DNA of 32,388 bases from a virus. Positions 20,757 through 30,061 of the stretch are shown piece after piece; the stretch's first letter is position 1; the number at the start of each line of letters is the position of its first letter. The DNA lies in IMG/VR virus record IMGVR_UViG_3300008261_003018, positions 1 to 32,388 of that record. The stretch is one strand, 5' to 3'. The notes under the pieces are model-generated. The model had not been told where the DNA came from and did no database searches. It was given only the letters and a program-made list of their open reading frames with translations. The position numbers and the translations under genes are program-made.

Positions 20757-23700
20757 ATGACAGATTTAGTTCCTTGGGTGCCGTTACACCAACACTCTAA
20801 TTTGAGTCTACTTGATGGGTTTTCAGTTCCTAAAGATATCGCTAAAACGTGTGCAAGTTACGGATATCGGGCCGCAGCTATTACCGATCACCGGAATGTT
20901 GCTGCACACGTAAAATTCTTTAAGGCTTGCCGTGAAGAAGGTATTAAGCCGATACTTGGGTGCGAATTTGACATATCAGACGAAAACTCTACAATAAAAA
21001 CAGCAGCTAATCGTTCTACTAATCACTTAGTAGTTCTATGCAAAAATCTTGACGGTTGGTATGAAATGCTTCGGGCCGTATCAAAAACTTACCATCCCGA
21101 CTCATTTTATTATAAGGCCCGCATATCTTTAGAAGAATGCAAAGAGTTTCTGTCTAGCGGAAACCATGTTGCTATCAGCGGGCACGCCGGAAGTACAATT
21201 TGTGATATACTTTTTACTTCTACATCTGTCTACAGAAGCAAAACAGAGGATCAGGCACGTACATTTTTGCGTGAAGATTGGGAATCAGTTTTAGAAGAGC
21301 ATATAAACAAACACATAGATGTATTCGGGAAGGATAACTTTTTTCTTGAAATTCAATTAATAGATAAAAAGCATTTACCAATGAGCGTTGTAACTGCGGA
21401 GTGTCTGCGTTTTATGTCTAAAAAACTAGGCATAAAAACTGTAGCAACTGCCGATAGTCATTACGTTCGTAAAACAGATGCTATATATCAAAGAATATTG
21501 CTATGCTCAAACTTGGGCCGTACTCTTCCGGGAGTTATGAGAGATATCCAGAACGGAAAAGATGTACCGCTTGGAACATTCTTTGTTTCTGATAATTATC
21601 ATATACCAACATATGATGAAATGAAAGAGTTACATACTCAAGAAGAACTAGAGAATGCAGTGTTGATAGCTGATATGTGTGAAGAATATGACATTCTTTC
21701 CACTCCTAAGCTTCCTAAGTTTAATTGTCCGGATAATTTATCTGAAATTGAATATGTTAAGCAATTATGTCGAGAAGGCTGGAAAAAACTTCCGCAAAAC
21801 AAGCAAAAGAATCAAGTTTATATCGACCGTGTAAAAGAAGAACTCAATGTTATTGAAGAAGCGAATCTTGCTGGGTACTTCCTCATTGTGTGGGATATTA
21901 TTAGATTCTGTAAATCAAAAAATTGGAAAACGGGCGTTGGCAGAGGATCGGCTGCTGGTTGTTTAATATCATATCTTATAGGTATTACAGGCATTGATCC
22001 TATTCCTTATAATTTATTATTCAGTAGATTTTATAATGCCGGGAGAAAAGGAACTCTGCCTGATATTGATCTTGACGTTCCAAGTAGACATAGAGACGAA
22101 ATTATTCAGTACATCAAAGCCAAATATGGAGAAGATAAAGTTTCTCAGATGGCTACATTTTCTTCATTAATGGGTAAGTCCGCACTAAAAGAGGTTCTTC
22201 GTATAGAAGATACAGTGACTCCCGCAGAAGCAAATGAAATAACAGAGTATATTCCAGATAAAGCTGATATTGCTGACGAATTAGAAAATATGGAAGATCC
22301 ATCCATTATTAAATGGGCACTTATTAACCGCGCAAGTAAGTTATCACAATGGTGTACTATTGATGAAAATGATAATCTTTCCGGGCCTTTAGCCGGTTCA
22401 TTTTATCGGGCCATTCAAATTGAGGGTTGCTACAAGTCTCAGGGCAAGCACCCAGCAGGTGTTATAATCTCGTATAGGCCGTTACAAGAGATTTGTCCGG
22501 TCGTTCGTGATAAAGATGGGGCACCAATAGCGGGCCTAGAAATGGGTGATTTGGAGGCGTTAGGGCACGTTAAATTTGATATTCTAGGTGTAGCTATTCT
22601 AGATAAGCTTATGGATATAATTCCTCACTTACCGGAAGGATGCGATATAGAAAACTTAGAAGATAAAGCTACTTGGAAAACTCTTGCAGAAGGTGATGTT
22701 AAAGGGATATTTCAAGTAGAAAAGCAAAAGCGATGGGTAAAAAAACTAAAGCCTGACAGAATTCAGCATATGGCAGCATTAGTTTCAATTATTCGTCCGG
22801 GCGTGGTTGAAGCAATTGAAGATGATAAATCCATGACGCAGCATTATATCGACAGAAAAAATGGAGAAGAAGAAGTCCCTTCAATTAATGAAGTAGCCGA
22901 TAAAATCCTAAAAGATACTTATGGGGTTTTAGTGTATCAAGAAACGGCTATGTTGTTAGCTAGAGACATAGCGGGCTTTACGCTTGATGAAGCAGACGAA
23001 CTCCGAAAAGCAATTGGTAAAAAACGTACTGACGTTATGGCTAAGGTGAAGGAGAAGTTCTTTAAAGGAGCACAAAAAACTTCAGTTGCATCAGAAGATG
23101 TTGTTAAGAAAGTGTTTGACTGGATCGAGAAATCACAGCGTTACAGTTTTAATGCAAGCCATGCGTACTCATACGGTCATAACGCCTATTATTCAGCGTA
23201 TTGCAAGACTCATAATATATTCAAGTTTTATGAGGTTTATTTAAATCACTCTAAAAATAGTCCAGAGCGAATGGATGAAATAAAAGAGCTAGTTAACGAT
23301 GCGAGACAGCATGGAATAAGTGTGACACCGCCATCTTTAAATAACTTATATCAAAATTTTAAGGCGATTCCAGAAAAAGGTATTATAGCCTTTGGGTATG
23401 GTCACGTTAAAAATGTTGGAGAAAAAGAAGCTGCAAAAATAGAAAAGATAAAAGAAAGTCATGATATATCTAAATTTAGTTGGATAGATATATTATGCAC
23501 TTTCAATAAGGTTAATAGCCAGTCCGTTAATGCATTAATAGCAGTTGGAGCATTTAATGGTGACTATAATAAAAATAGTAGAGATAAAATGCTCTACGAA
23601 TACAATACTTTCAAGGATCTGACCGACAAAGAAATATCCTTTATACAGGAAAATATTGATAGAGAGAAAGATTTGTTGTATCATATAAATTTGTTAATAA

Positions 23701-24173
23701 ACAAATATAAGCTAACAAGTAGTAGAATGGTTAAAGTATTAGGAATGAAATCTGCACTTGAAAATCCTATGTATGATATAAATGATTCTGCGGCGATGAT
23801 ATTGCAAAAAGAACGTTTTTATATGGGGCTTCCATTATCATACTTACCAGATGCAAGTGTTGGCGGGCTAATGTCCGACACAACATGCTTAGATATAACT
23901 AGTGGAAATGCTAGGGGCACAGTAAGCCTTATGGTTAATATAACGAATGTTCGTGAACATAAAGTTAAAAACGGTAAAACAGTCGGTAAAATGATGGCGT
24001 TTATAACTGGCGAGGATAATACCGGATGCCTTAAATCTATTGTTGCTTTTCCTAAAGAATATGAAGAGTACAGATCGTTGATTGTTGAGAATAATAATAT
24101 TTTAATTCAAGGTTCGGTAGAATCTAGAAATGATGAATACTCGTTGAATATCAAGAAAATTATACAGGTTTAA
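20757..24173 (+). CDS. dnaE: DNA polymerase III alpha subunit (DnaE type)
   Basis: A full-length C-family polymerase of 1138 residues. The N-terminal PHP domain keeps its metal-ligand motifs (LHQHSNL with H11/H13, ITDHRN, GCEFDI, and DSHY). The palm has GVGRGSAAGCL and the catalytic aspartates D436 and D438 in PDIDLD and D608 in KFDILG, followed by the family's GDVKGIFQVE and IIRPG segments. The HxH-type fingers segment reads FNASHAYSYGHNAYY. The C-terminus ends in an OB domain (about 1045-1137). No clear beta-clamp peptide is visible. It is the phage's own replicative polymerase, immediately downstream of its proofreading exonuclease and close to helicase and primase. The intact PHP ligands suggest intrinsic metal-dependent activity. 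Confidence 0.97.
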   Translation: MTDLVPWVPLHQHSNLSLLDGFSVPKDIAKTCASYGYRAAAITDHRNVAAHVKFFKACREEGIKPILGCEFDISDENSTIKTAANRSTNHLVVLCKNLDGWYEMLRAVSKTYHPDSFYYKARISLEECKEFLSSGNHVAISGHAGSTICDILFTSTSVYRSKTEDQARTFLREDWESVLEEHINKHIDVFGKDNFFLEIQLIDKKHLPMSVVTAECLRFMSKKLGIKTVATADSHYVRKTDAIYQRILLCSNLGRTLPGVMRDIQNGKDVPLGTFFVSDNYHIPTYDEMKELHTQEELENAVLIADMCEEYDILSTPKLPKFNCPDNLSEIEYVKQLCREGWKKLPQNKQKNQVYIDRVKEELNVIEEANLAGYFLIVWDIIRFCKSKNWKTGVGRGSAAGCLISYLIGITGIDPIPYNLLFSRFYNAGRKGTLPDIDLDVPSRHRDEIIQYIKAKYGEDKVSQMATFSSLMGKSALKEVLRIEDTVTPAEANEITEYIPDKADIADELENMEDPSIIKWALINRASKLSQWCTIDENDNLSGPLAGSFYRAIQIEGCYKSQGKHPAGVIISYRPLQEICPVVRDKDGAPIAGLEMGDLEALGHVKFDILGVAILDKLMDIIPHLPEGCDIENLEDKATWKTLAEGDVKGIFQVEKQKRWVKKLKPDRIQHMAALVSIIRPGVVEAIEDDKSMTQHYIDRKNGEEEVPSINEVADKILKDTYGVLVYQETAMLLARDIAGFTLDEADELRKAIGKKRTDVMAKVKEKFFKGAQKTSVASEDVVKKVFDWIEKSQRYSFNASHAYSYGHNAYYSAYCKTHNIFKFYEVYLNHSKNSPERMDEIKELVNDARQHGISVTPPSLNNLYQNFKAIPEKGIIAFGYGHVKNVGEKEAAKIEKIKESHDISKFSWIDILCTFNKVNSQSVNALIAVGAFNGDYNKNSRDKMLYEYNTFKDLTDKEISFIQENIDREKDLLYHINLLINKYKLTSSRMVKVLGMKSALENPMYDINDSAAMILQKERFYMGLPLSYLPDASVGGLMSDTTCLDITSGNARGTVSLMVNITNVREHKVKNGKTVGKMMAFITGEDNTGCLKSIVAFPKEYEEYRSLIVENNNILIQGSVESRNDEYSLNIKKIIQV

Positions 24174-24175
24174 AT

Positions 24176-24466
24176 ATGAACAATTGTTATTTTATAGGTC
24201 AAATAGTTGAAGATTTAGAATTAAATTCTGATAATGGATGTTACGTTTGCGATTTCGTAATTGAAGTAGAAGAAAAATGGACTAACAAATCTAGTAAAAC
24301 GCAAGTTATAAAAACAAAGCTGAATTGCACTGCTTGGGATAAAGGAGCAGAAGCTTTAGTGAATAAATTTCGTAAGAACGATTTAATTTTTGTTGAAGGT
24401 TGTATTCGTCATGACGAAGAAGGCATCGATTATATACGTGTGCAAAACTTTAGAAAGGTTTCTTAA
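24176..24466 (+). CDS. Second SSB-like OB-fold protein
   Basis: The 96-residue protein has an SSB-like strand order: MNNCYFIGQIVEDLEL, CYVCDFVIEVEEKW, KTKLNCTAWDKGAEALVNKF and DLIFVEGCIRHDEEG, ending YIRVQNFRKVS. It matches SSB/PriB-type OB folds and lacks an acidic tail. It begins 2 nt after dnaE and its end overlaps the first gene of the glycan cassette by one base. It differs from the SSB at 13821, so two OB proteins may divide the work or form a heteromer. Confidence 0.78.
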   Translation: MNNCYFIGQIVEDLELNSDNGCYVCDFVIEVEEKWTNKSSKTQVIKTKLNCTAWDKGAEALVNKFRKNDLIFVEGCIRHDEEGIDYIRVQNFRKVS

Positions 24467-26103
24467 TGAGAAAAAAAAGAATTCTAGCGTGTACAGAATT
24501 TAGCGGCTATGCAACCGGTTACGGAGTTTATGGGCGGGAATTATTAAAAAGACTTGCTAAAATATACGATGTTGCCGAGTTAGCTTGCCATATTACACAA
24601 AATGATAAAAGGCTTGAAAATTACCCATGGAAAGTATATGCAAATAAACCAGAAGAAAACACTAAAGAATATGCTGAATATTCATCAAGTAGCTCTTTTG
24701 AATATGGTGAATACTCATTTAACGCTGTTTTGCTTGACTTTCAACCGGACTTTGTTATAGACTTTAGAGACCCATGGGCATTTGAATATCAAAGTAGATC
24801 GCCGTTTCGAGATTTTTATAACTGGATTATTTCTCCTACCGTAGATGCTAAGCCTCAGAATGCAGACTGGATGGAGTTGTACGGAAGTGCAGATGGAGTT
24901 GTAACATACTCTGAGTTCGGTGCTAACACCATACGTTCACAATCTCAAAACATTAATCTGTGCGGAGTCGCAAGTCCAGCGGCTAGTAATTTGTTTTTTC
25001 CTTTTTCTATAGAAGATAAAAATAAGCTAAGGTCGCACAGCGGAATACCATCAGATGTTTTTATACTTGGCACGGTTATGCGTAACCAGCCTAGAAAGTT
25101 ATTTCCAGAGCTATTTAAGCTTTTTAAGAAATTCACACAAGAGAATAACAGGCGGGACATTTACTTATATTGTCATACGTCATTTCCGGATGTAGGATGG
25201 AATATTCCAGAATTACTTATGGATAATGAAATGTCATCTAGGGTTTTGTTTACCTATAAATGCAAAAAATGCAATAATATTAGTGTAGAACATTTTTCTG
25301 ATAGCTTAAAGTATTGCTCTAACTGCGGGAACTTTACTAAAAATATTGCCGGAATCGGAAATAGCTTGACTGAGCAAGAGCTAAATATTGTTTATAACAT
25401 GTTTGATGTATATATTCAATATGCAACTAACGAGGGCTTCGGAATACCTATAGTGGAAGCTTGTAAGGCCGGTGTTCAAGTAATGAATGTAAATTACTCA
25501 TCAATGGAAGATTTTTGCAAAAAGATCGCCACAATTCCAATCGATGTCCTAGAATACACTAAGGAAGCTTCTACGTCGAGACTTTTGGCGGTTCCATCGG
25601 AAAAGTCAGCGATTGATGCATTATCCGACCTTTTTTCATTGGATAGAAACACTTTGTATAAAATGGGTTTATCCTGCCGAGAGTTAGCTGAAAAAGAATA
25701 CTCTTGGGACACTAATGCAGAAGTGTGGATAAATGCTATTGAGTCTATGCCATTGAAGAAAAAATTGTGGACAGATCCTGCGGAAATTCATGCTCCCGCA
25801 AGAATGATTGAAGAAAGTCTATCTGTTCCCGAACAGGTAGAATTCCTTATAAAGTTTGTGCTAAAAAAGCCTGAGTTTATGTATAAATGTCTCTGGCGAA
25901 GACTTATTAAAGATTTAACATATCAAAAAACTTTGCCTAGCACTAGTATTTTATATTTTAGCGAACATTCATTTAAAGACCACATTCATAACAAAAACTT
26001 TACTTTTAAAGATGCATATGAATCAATGTGTCAATTAAGAACATTTTATAATAATTGGGAGAGAAGTAGATATGAAAGTGTTATATCTAGGACATTATGC
26101 TGA
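24466..26103 (+). CDS. GT4-type glycosyltransferase with an inserted zinc ribbon
   Basis: The 545-residue protein is GT-B fold. Its N-terminal half reads KRILACTEFSGYATGYGVYG and FVIDFRDPWAFEY. The C-terminal half has VIFILGTVMRNQPRK-like segments (VFILGTVMRNQPRK), then YATNEGFGIPIVEACKAG with the donor-binding E-x7-E, and SMEDF. Between the two, residues 266-287 hold C266-x2-C269 and C284-x2-C287, an apparent zinc ribbon rarely seen in GT4 enzymes. A C-terminal helical extension of about 100 residues follows. It opens a run of nine glycan genes and overlaps the next GT by 32 nt. Donor and acceptor are unknown. Confidence 0.82.
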   Translation: MRKKRILACTEFSGYATGYGVYGRELLKRLAKIYDVAELACHITQNDKRLENYPWKVYANKPEENTKEYAEYSSSSSFEYGEYSFNAVLLDFQPDFVIDFRDPWAFEYQSRSPFRDFYNWIISPTVDAKPQNADWMELYGSADGVVTYSEFGANTIRSQSQNINLCGVASPAASNLFFPFSIEDKNKLRSHSGIPSDVFILGTVMRNQPRKLFPELFKLFKKFTQENNRRDIYLYCHTSFPDVGWNIPELLMDNEMSSRVLFTYKCKKCNNISVEHFSDSLKYCSNCGNFTKNIAGIGNSLTEQELNIVYNMFDVYIQYATNEGFGIPIVEACKAGVQVMNVNYSSMEDFCKKIATIPIDVLEYTKEASTSRLLAVPSEKSAIDALSDLFSLDRNTLYKMGLSCRELAEKEYSWDTNAEVWINAIESMPLKKKLWTDPAEIHAPARMIEESLSVPEQVEFLIKFVLKKPEFMYKCLWRRLIKDLTYQKTLPSTSILYFSEHSFKDHIHNKNFTFKDAYESMCQLRTFYNNWERSRYESVISRTLC

Positions 26104-27187
26104 TCATACGGGTTGGGGTAATGCAGCACTTGAAAATATCATAGCTATGAATAGGGTTGGCATAGATGTTGTGCCTAGAAGATTATCCTATAAGAATAAT
26201 TATGAAACTATTGATTTACCTCAAGAGGTTTTAGAACTTGAGAAAAAAGATCTGTCGGGAGTTGATACATGCATACAGCATACGCTTCCAACAAATTATT
26301 TTTATTATGCCGGTAAATCTAAAATAAGAAACATTTGCATGTACGAAACAGAAACTTGGGATTTCACTGCTACACAATGGCATAGATATATCAATATGTT
26401 CAAAGAGGGGCTTGTTCCTAACTCTGCGATGATTAATGATTCTTGGTTATCAGGTGTGAATATAAATCTTAATGTAGCTAACCATTGCATAGATGTTGAT
26501 AAATATAAAAACTTTAAGCAAACTAGTTCTGTAAAAGGGCTTGAAGATAAAAACTCTTATAATTTTTGCTATGTTGGAGAACTTACTAAACGTAAAAACG
26601 TTAGAGCTATATTACAGGCTTTTCACAGTGAATTTCAAAACTATGAAAACGTTAACTTGTTCTTAAAATTGAATATGTCCGGAAGAACTGCGGATGAAAC
26701 ATTAAAATTTGCCAACGATTTAAACGACAGTGTTACTGCGGGATTGAAGATAAGAAAGAAGTATAAGTCTCCGTATATATTCTGCGGACATGCCGAACAC
26801 AACGATCTTCTGTCATTTATGAGTCAGTGTCATTGCTTTGTATCGGCAAGTTATGGAGAAGCTTGGTGCATACCGGCGTTAGAATCTATGGCACTGGGCC
26901 TAGATCTTATATTTACAAAAGGTACTGGATTACATGAGTTTGCGTTCGACGATGCAATAGTCGTGAATAGTGTCAATGCTCCGTGTATGGATGCGATAGA
27001 CACTTTGCCTGATCTATATACGTCAGATGACACATGGAAAAGTGTAGACGTTTCCAGTTTAAGAATGGCAATGCGCGGAGCATTTTATAGAAAAGATACT
27101 TTAGATAGGGAAAAGGTAAAAGCTAGAGCTTTTGAATTTAATTATGAAAGAACTGGCAAGCAGATATATGGAGCCTTAAATGCTTAG
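26072..27187 (+). CDS. GT4-family glycosyltransferase
   Basis: The start lies 32 nt inside the previous gene behind GGGAGAGAAG (about 26057-26066). The 371-residue GT-B protein opens VLYLGHYADHTGWGNAALEN. It then has FCYVGELTKRKNVRAILQAF (the donor-domain 'G-x-L-x-x-R-K-x-x' loop), YIFCGHAEHNDLLSFMSQCH and SASYGEAWCIPALESMALG, including the two glutamates of the E-x7-E site. Enzymes of this family retain anomeric configuration and use UDP-, GDP- or ADP-sugars. Proximity to two other GT4 genes suggests sequential steps on one glycan. Specificity is unknown. Confidence 0.85.
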   Translation: MKVLYLGHYADHTGWGNAALENIIAMNRVGIDVVPRRLSYKNNYETIDLPQEVLELEKKDLSGVDTCIQHTLPTNYFYYAGKSKIRNICMYETETWDFTATQWHRYINMFKEGLVPNSAMINDSWLSGVNINLNVANHCIDVDKYKNFKQTSSVKGLEDKNSYNFCYVGELTKRKNVRAILQAFHSEFQNYENVNLFLKLNMSGRTADETLKFANDLNDSVTAGLKIRKKYKSPYIFCGHAEHNDLLSFMSQCHCFVSASYGEAWCIPALESMALGLDLIFTKGTGLHEFAFDDAIVVNSVNAPCMDAIDTLPDLYTSDDTWKSVDVSSLRMAMRGAFYRKDTLDREKVKARAFEFNYERTGKQIYGALNA

Positions 27188-28163
27188 TTATAGAATAAGA
27201 AAAACTTTACGGCAAGTTGATGTAATGAATAATGATTGCACTCTTAATATAGTAGTTATAGGTGCAACACATGAAAGGTACGAACAACAGTTATGTAAGA
27301 CCGGCCACAACTTTTTCTCTGTCAGACATGGCAAAGAATGGGATCTTAATTGCGGAGCAGTTCCAAATAACTATCATATAGTTGATTATATACCAAACAA
27401 TATAATGCCCGACTTAATTATTACCCATGTTTCCGGGGAAAGACTTGATATAGCTCAAGAATACGCCGGATTTTTTGGAGTCAATGTAATACGTCATACG
27501 CACACGCTACCAGAAAATGAGTATGAGCTACAGGTTTTTAGAAGCCAGCACGCAAATATCAATACTTTTATTTCTGGATATAGCAAAGCCGCTTGGAATC
27601 TACAAGATCAAGAAAGTTTAGTTGTAGAGCACGGATTAGATGCCGATATTTTTTGCGACAAGCAAATGGAAAGAGAAAATTCAGTTCTTTCTGTTGTTAA
27701 TTTATGGGCCGATAGAGATTGGGCCTGCGGATGGAATCTTTACAATTCTATTAAGTCCCTTGATACTGGTATAAAATATATTGTTTACGGCAATAACAAA
27801 GGTTTATCTAGGCCCGCAAAAGATTTAGATGAATTAGTTAACGCATATAACAAATCAAGCATATTCTTAAATACGTCTCAATTTTCGCCGGTTCCGATGG
27901 CCATGTTAGAAGCTATGAGTTGCGGCTGTGCTATTGTATCTACGAATAACTGCATGATACCAGAAATTATAAAGCACGGTTATAACGGGTTGCTTGCAAA
28001 TTCGCCCGAAGAATTACATTATCATATCAAAACATTACAAAACAACCCGCAAATGGCCCGCCAGATGGGTTTAAACGCAAGGCAAACGATTATAGAAAAC
28101 TATAATATAAGAAAGTTTTGCAATACTTGGAATGACATTTTTAGAAAGACAATTTTATTATGA
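27180..28163 (+). CDS. GT4-family glycosyltransferase
   Basis: The start, ATG 27180, is supported by TGGAGCC eight bases upstream and overlaps the preceding GT by 8 nt; an in-frame ATG at 27225 (start of MNNDC) is an alternative. The 327-residue protein is shorter than typical GT4 enzymes (about 350-400). Its donor half is classic: FLNTSQFSPVPMAMLEAMSC, CAIVSTNNCMIPEII, GYNGLLANSPEEL and the final helix NNPQMARQMGLNARQTI. The N-terminal half (LNIVVIGATHERYEQQL) is more diverged. It is the third consecutive GT-B gene. Confidence 0.85.
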   Translation: MLSYRIRKTLRQVDVMNNDCTLNIVVIGATHERYEQQLCKTGHNFFSVRHGKEWDLNCGAVPNNYHIVDYIPNNIMPDLIITHVSGERLDIAQEYAGFFGVNVIRHTHTLPENEYELQVFRSQHANINTFISGYSKAAWNLQDQESLVVEHGLDADIFCDKQMERENSVLSVVNLWADRDWACGWNLYNSIKSLDTGIKYIVYGNNKGLSRPAKDLDELVNAYNKSSIFLNTSQFSPVPMAMLEAMSCGCAIVSTNNCMIPEIIKHGYNGLLANSPEELHYHIKTLQNNPQMARQMGLNARQTIIENYNIRKFCNTWNDIFRKTILL

Positions 28164-28576
28164 AAATTTTATTATCAAACAACACCAACAGCCAAGACGG
28201 TAGTTATGAATTTATAAACAACATAACGCATCTAGACCCGATATGTTGCAATGCAGAATCAACATCAATTATAGTTGATAATTTTTTATCTCTACATGAA
28301 TACAGGGGCGTTCAACCTTTACTGGCAAAGATATGTTCTAAATTAAGAATGAACGGGGAAATCTGTGTCATAGATAAAGAACTTGGTCTTTTATCTCATC
28401 TGTTCGCTAGAAACTCAATATCTGTAGAGCAATTCAATGAGATTTTTGATGGCGGGCCTTTAATGTCTTTATTTGATGGTGACTGTATATCACAAATTTT
28501 AGAATCTTTAGGTATAACCATAACTGAAAAATATTTAGTAGGCAACAATTTTGTTATAAAGGGAGTTCGATGTTAA
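28160..28576 (+). CDS. Methyltransferase-like fragment lacking the SAM loop
   Basis: The 138-residue protein resembles the C-terminal half of class I methyltransferases: SIIVDNFLSLHEYRGVQPLL (strand, helix), then LAKICSKLRMNGEICVIDKE, where 'L-x-x-x-G-x-x-x-I-x-D' mirrors the LkpgGxlxixD strand. The N-terminal glycine-rich SAM loop is missing (only KILLSNNTNSQDGS is present), so catalytic activity is doubtful. Proteins like this in large phages may bind acceptors or be decayed enzymes. Its 4-nt overlaps with both neighbours tie it to the glycan operon. The family call is tentative. Confidence 0.5.
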   Translation: MKILLSNNTNSQDGSYEFINNITHLDPICCNAESTSIIVDNFLSLHEYRGVQPLLAKICSKLRMNGEICVIDKELGLLSHLFARNSISVEQFNEIFDGGPLMSLFDGDCISQILESLGITITEKYLVGNNFVIKGVRC

Positions 28577-29313
28577 AATTTGAAGCAAATTGCAACGGGT
28601 GTATTTTTAGTGAAACCTCTAATGGTGTTCAAACAACCTGTCTTTTAGGTAGACTTGACAATATTGAAGATAAAAAACTAGAGGATGGATTTTATACCTT
28701 CAATAAATACTGTAACGCTTTTAGAGATAAAGACTGGCTTGATAAAGTGGACGGAAGCCCTCAAGAAAAAGTCAGAGAGGAAACAAAGGTAAAGCTAGGA
28801 GTTTGCATTAACTTTATAGGCTGTTACGATAACGAAGTTTTTAGGCAGACAGTCCGAAGCTTAAATGGAGCGGGCTATTGCGTAGTTTTAAATGATAGGC
28901 CCGAGCACAATAAAGACCTTTACGATATTGTAAAAGAAGAGTTAAATCTTCATCCGTCTCGAATTAATGTAGTCCAAATTATCGAACAGGACGAGAAGTA
29001 TTATATAGACGAAGCGTTTAATGCTGCGGCTAGAAACGGCTATTTTTGCTACATTAAAGCCGGTACAGTTATGCCGCAAGATTTTTACAACAAACTTAAT
29101 GACGCAGTAAATGTTAAAATGCTTCCGCTTATGATATGCCACGATGAAAATCATATGTTGTTTCAGTCTATGATTTTTAAGTATTTGTGCGGCAATAAGT
29201 CAAGAATTACTAACGATGGTAATGTTGACGAAAGAACCTTTTTAGAAAAAGCAGCAGAAATGAATACAGAAAATAGCTGTATTTTTAATTGGGGAGAAAT
29301 ATTCAATGTTTAA
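28570..29313 (+). CDS. Degenerate GT-A-like protein with N-terminal cysteine cluster
   Basis: The 247-residue protein has an N-terminal module with C8-x2-C11 (NCNGCIF), then C24 and C48, suggesting a zinc or iron-sulfur knuckle. A GT-A-like region follows: VCINFIGCYDNEVFRQTVRS, YCVVLNDRPE, and YYIDEAFNAAARNGYFCYIK, the 'E-A-x-N-x-A-x-x-x-A-x-G-x-Y' helix and strand of GT2 enzymes. At the place of the DxD the sequence is YIKAGTVMPQ, so metal binding there is lost and activity is uncertain. GGGAG precedes ATG 28570. Its position in the glycan operon suggests a binding or structural role. Confidence 0.6.
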   Translation: MLKFEANCNGCIFSETSNGVQTTCLLGRLDNIEDKKLEDGFYTFNKYCNAFRDKDWLDKVDGSPQEKVREETKVKLGVCINFIGCYDNEVFRQTVRSLNGAGYCVVLNDRPEHNKDLYDIVKEELNLHPSRINVVQIIEQDEKYYIDEAFNAAARNGYFCYIKAGTVMPQDFYNKLNDAVNVKMLPLMICHDENHMLFQSMIFKYLCGNKSRITNDGNVDERTFLEKAAEMNTENSCIFNWGEIFNV

Positions 29314-30061
29314 GATAGCAACTATTATTGCTAATTATAATTACGGCGATAAGCTTATACCATGCATAGAAAGTGCTTTAAATTGCATTAAAGATAATAT
29401 TAAGCATAAAATTGTTGTTGTGGACGATGGCTCTAGTGACGATTCCTGTTCTAGAGTTTTAGATAAGTATAAATTTTCTTCTCAATATACCAAGAACGAA
29501 AATAATGTATATTGCTCTGATGAACTCGACTTCATATCTACAAAAAACGGTGGAGCCTCTTACGCAAGAAATCTAGCAATGAAGCATTCTTGGGGATTTG
29601 CGGACTTTTTCCATATATTAGACTCAGATGATAAAATCATGCCAAACAAACTTGTGGCTATGTCTAAAAAAATGGAAGATCAAAATATAGGCGTTGTTTA
29701 TGCTGACTATATAATACAACGTCCTCTGTATAATAAAATAGAGTTTAAATATCCTTACGATCAAAAGTTACTGCAAAGAAATTGTATAGTTCACAGCGGT
29801 TCTTTAATAAGAAAAAGATTTTTAGAATTAGTGCAATTACCTAACGGTGATATATATGATGAGAAACTTCACGGCCCGGCAAGTCAATCTTTTATAGGGT
29901 GTACCGAGGATTATGATTTATGGTTAAGACTAGCTAGAGTCTGTATTATGTGTCATATTCCGGAGCCTCTAACATATGTTAATGAACACGGTAAAAATCA
30001 ATCAATGAAAATGACTGACGAGGTTTATCGTCAGAATATGGAGGTTATGAAAACCAGATGA
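29306..30061 (+). CDS. GT2-family glycosyltransferase
   Basis: The 251-residue protein is a standard GT2 enzyme. KIATIIANYNYGDKLIPCIE gives the first strand, IVVVDDGSSDDS the nucleotide-binding DD, and TKNGGASYARNLAMKHS the ribose/acceptor helix. FFHILDSDDKIMPNKL carries the catalytic metal-binding DSDD. GCTEDYDLWLRLARVC is the ED-x-D-L-W-x-R acceptor motif with the general-base aspartate. All essential residues are intact. GGGGAGAAA upstream of ATG 29306 is the ribosome site. It overlaps its neighbours by 8 and 4 nt. It is the clearest active GT of the cassette. Confidence 0.9.
   Translation: MFKIATIIANYNYGDKLIPCIESALNCIKDNIKHKIVVVDDGSSDDSCSRVLDKYKFSSQYTKNENNVYCSDELDFISTKNGGASYARNLAMKHSWGFADFFHILDSDDKIMPNKLVAMSKKMEDQNIGVVYADYIIQRPLYNKIEFKYPYDQKLLQRNCIVHSGSLIRKRFLELVQLPNGDIYDEKLHGPASQSFIGCTEDYDLWLRLARVCIMCHIPEPLTYVNEHGKNQSMKMTDEVYRQNMEVMKTR

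Noticed and set aside
28655-28685. TTGACA in the 28570 gene
   Set aside because: No -10 hexamer at acceptable spacing; also true of TTGACA at 14608 in dnaB.
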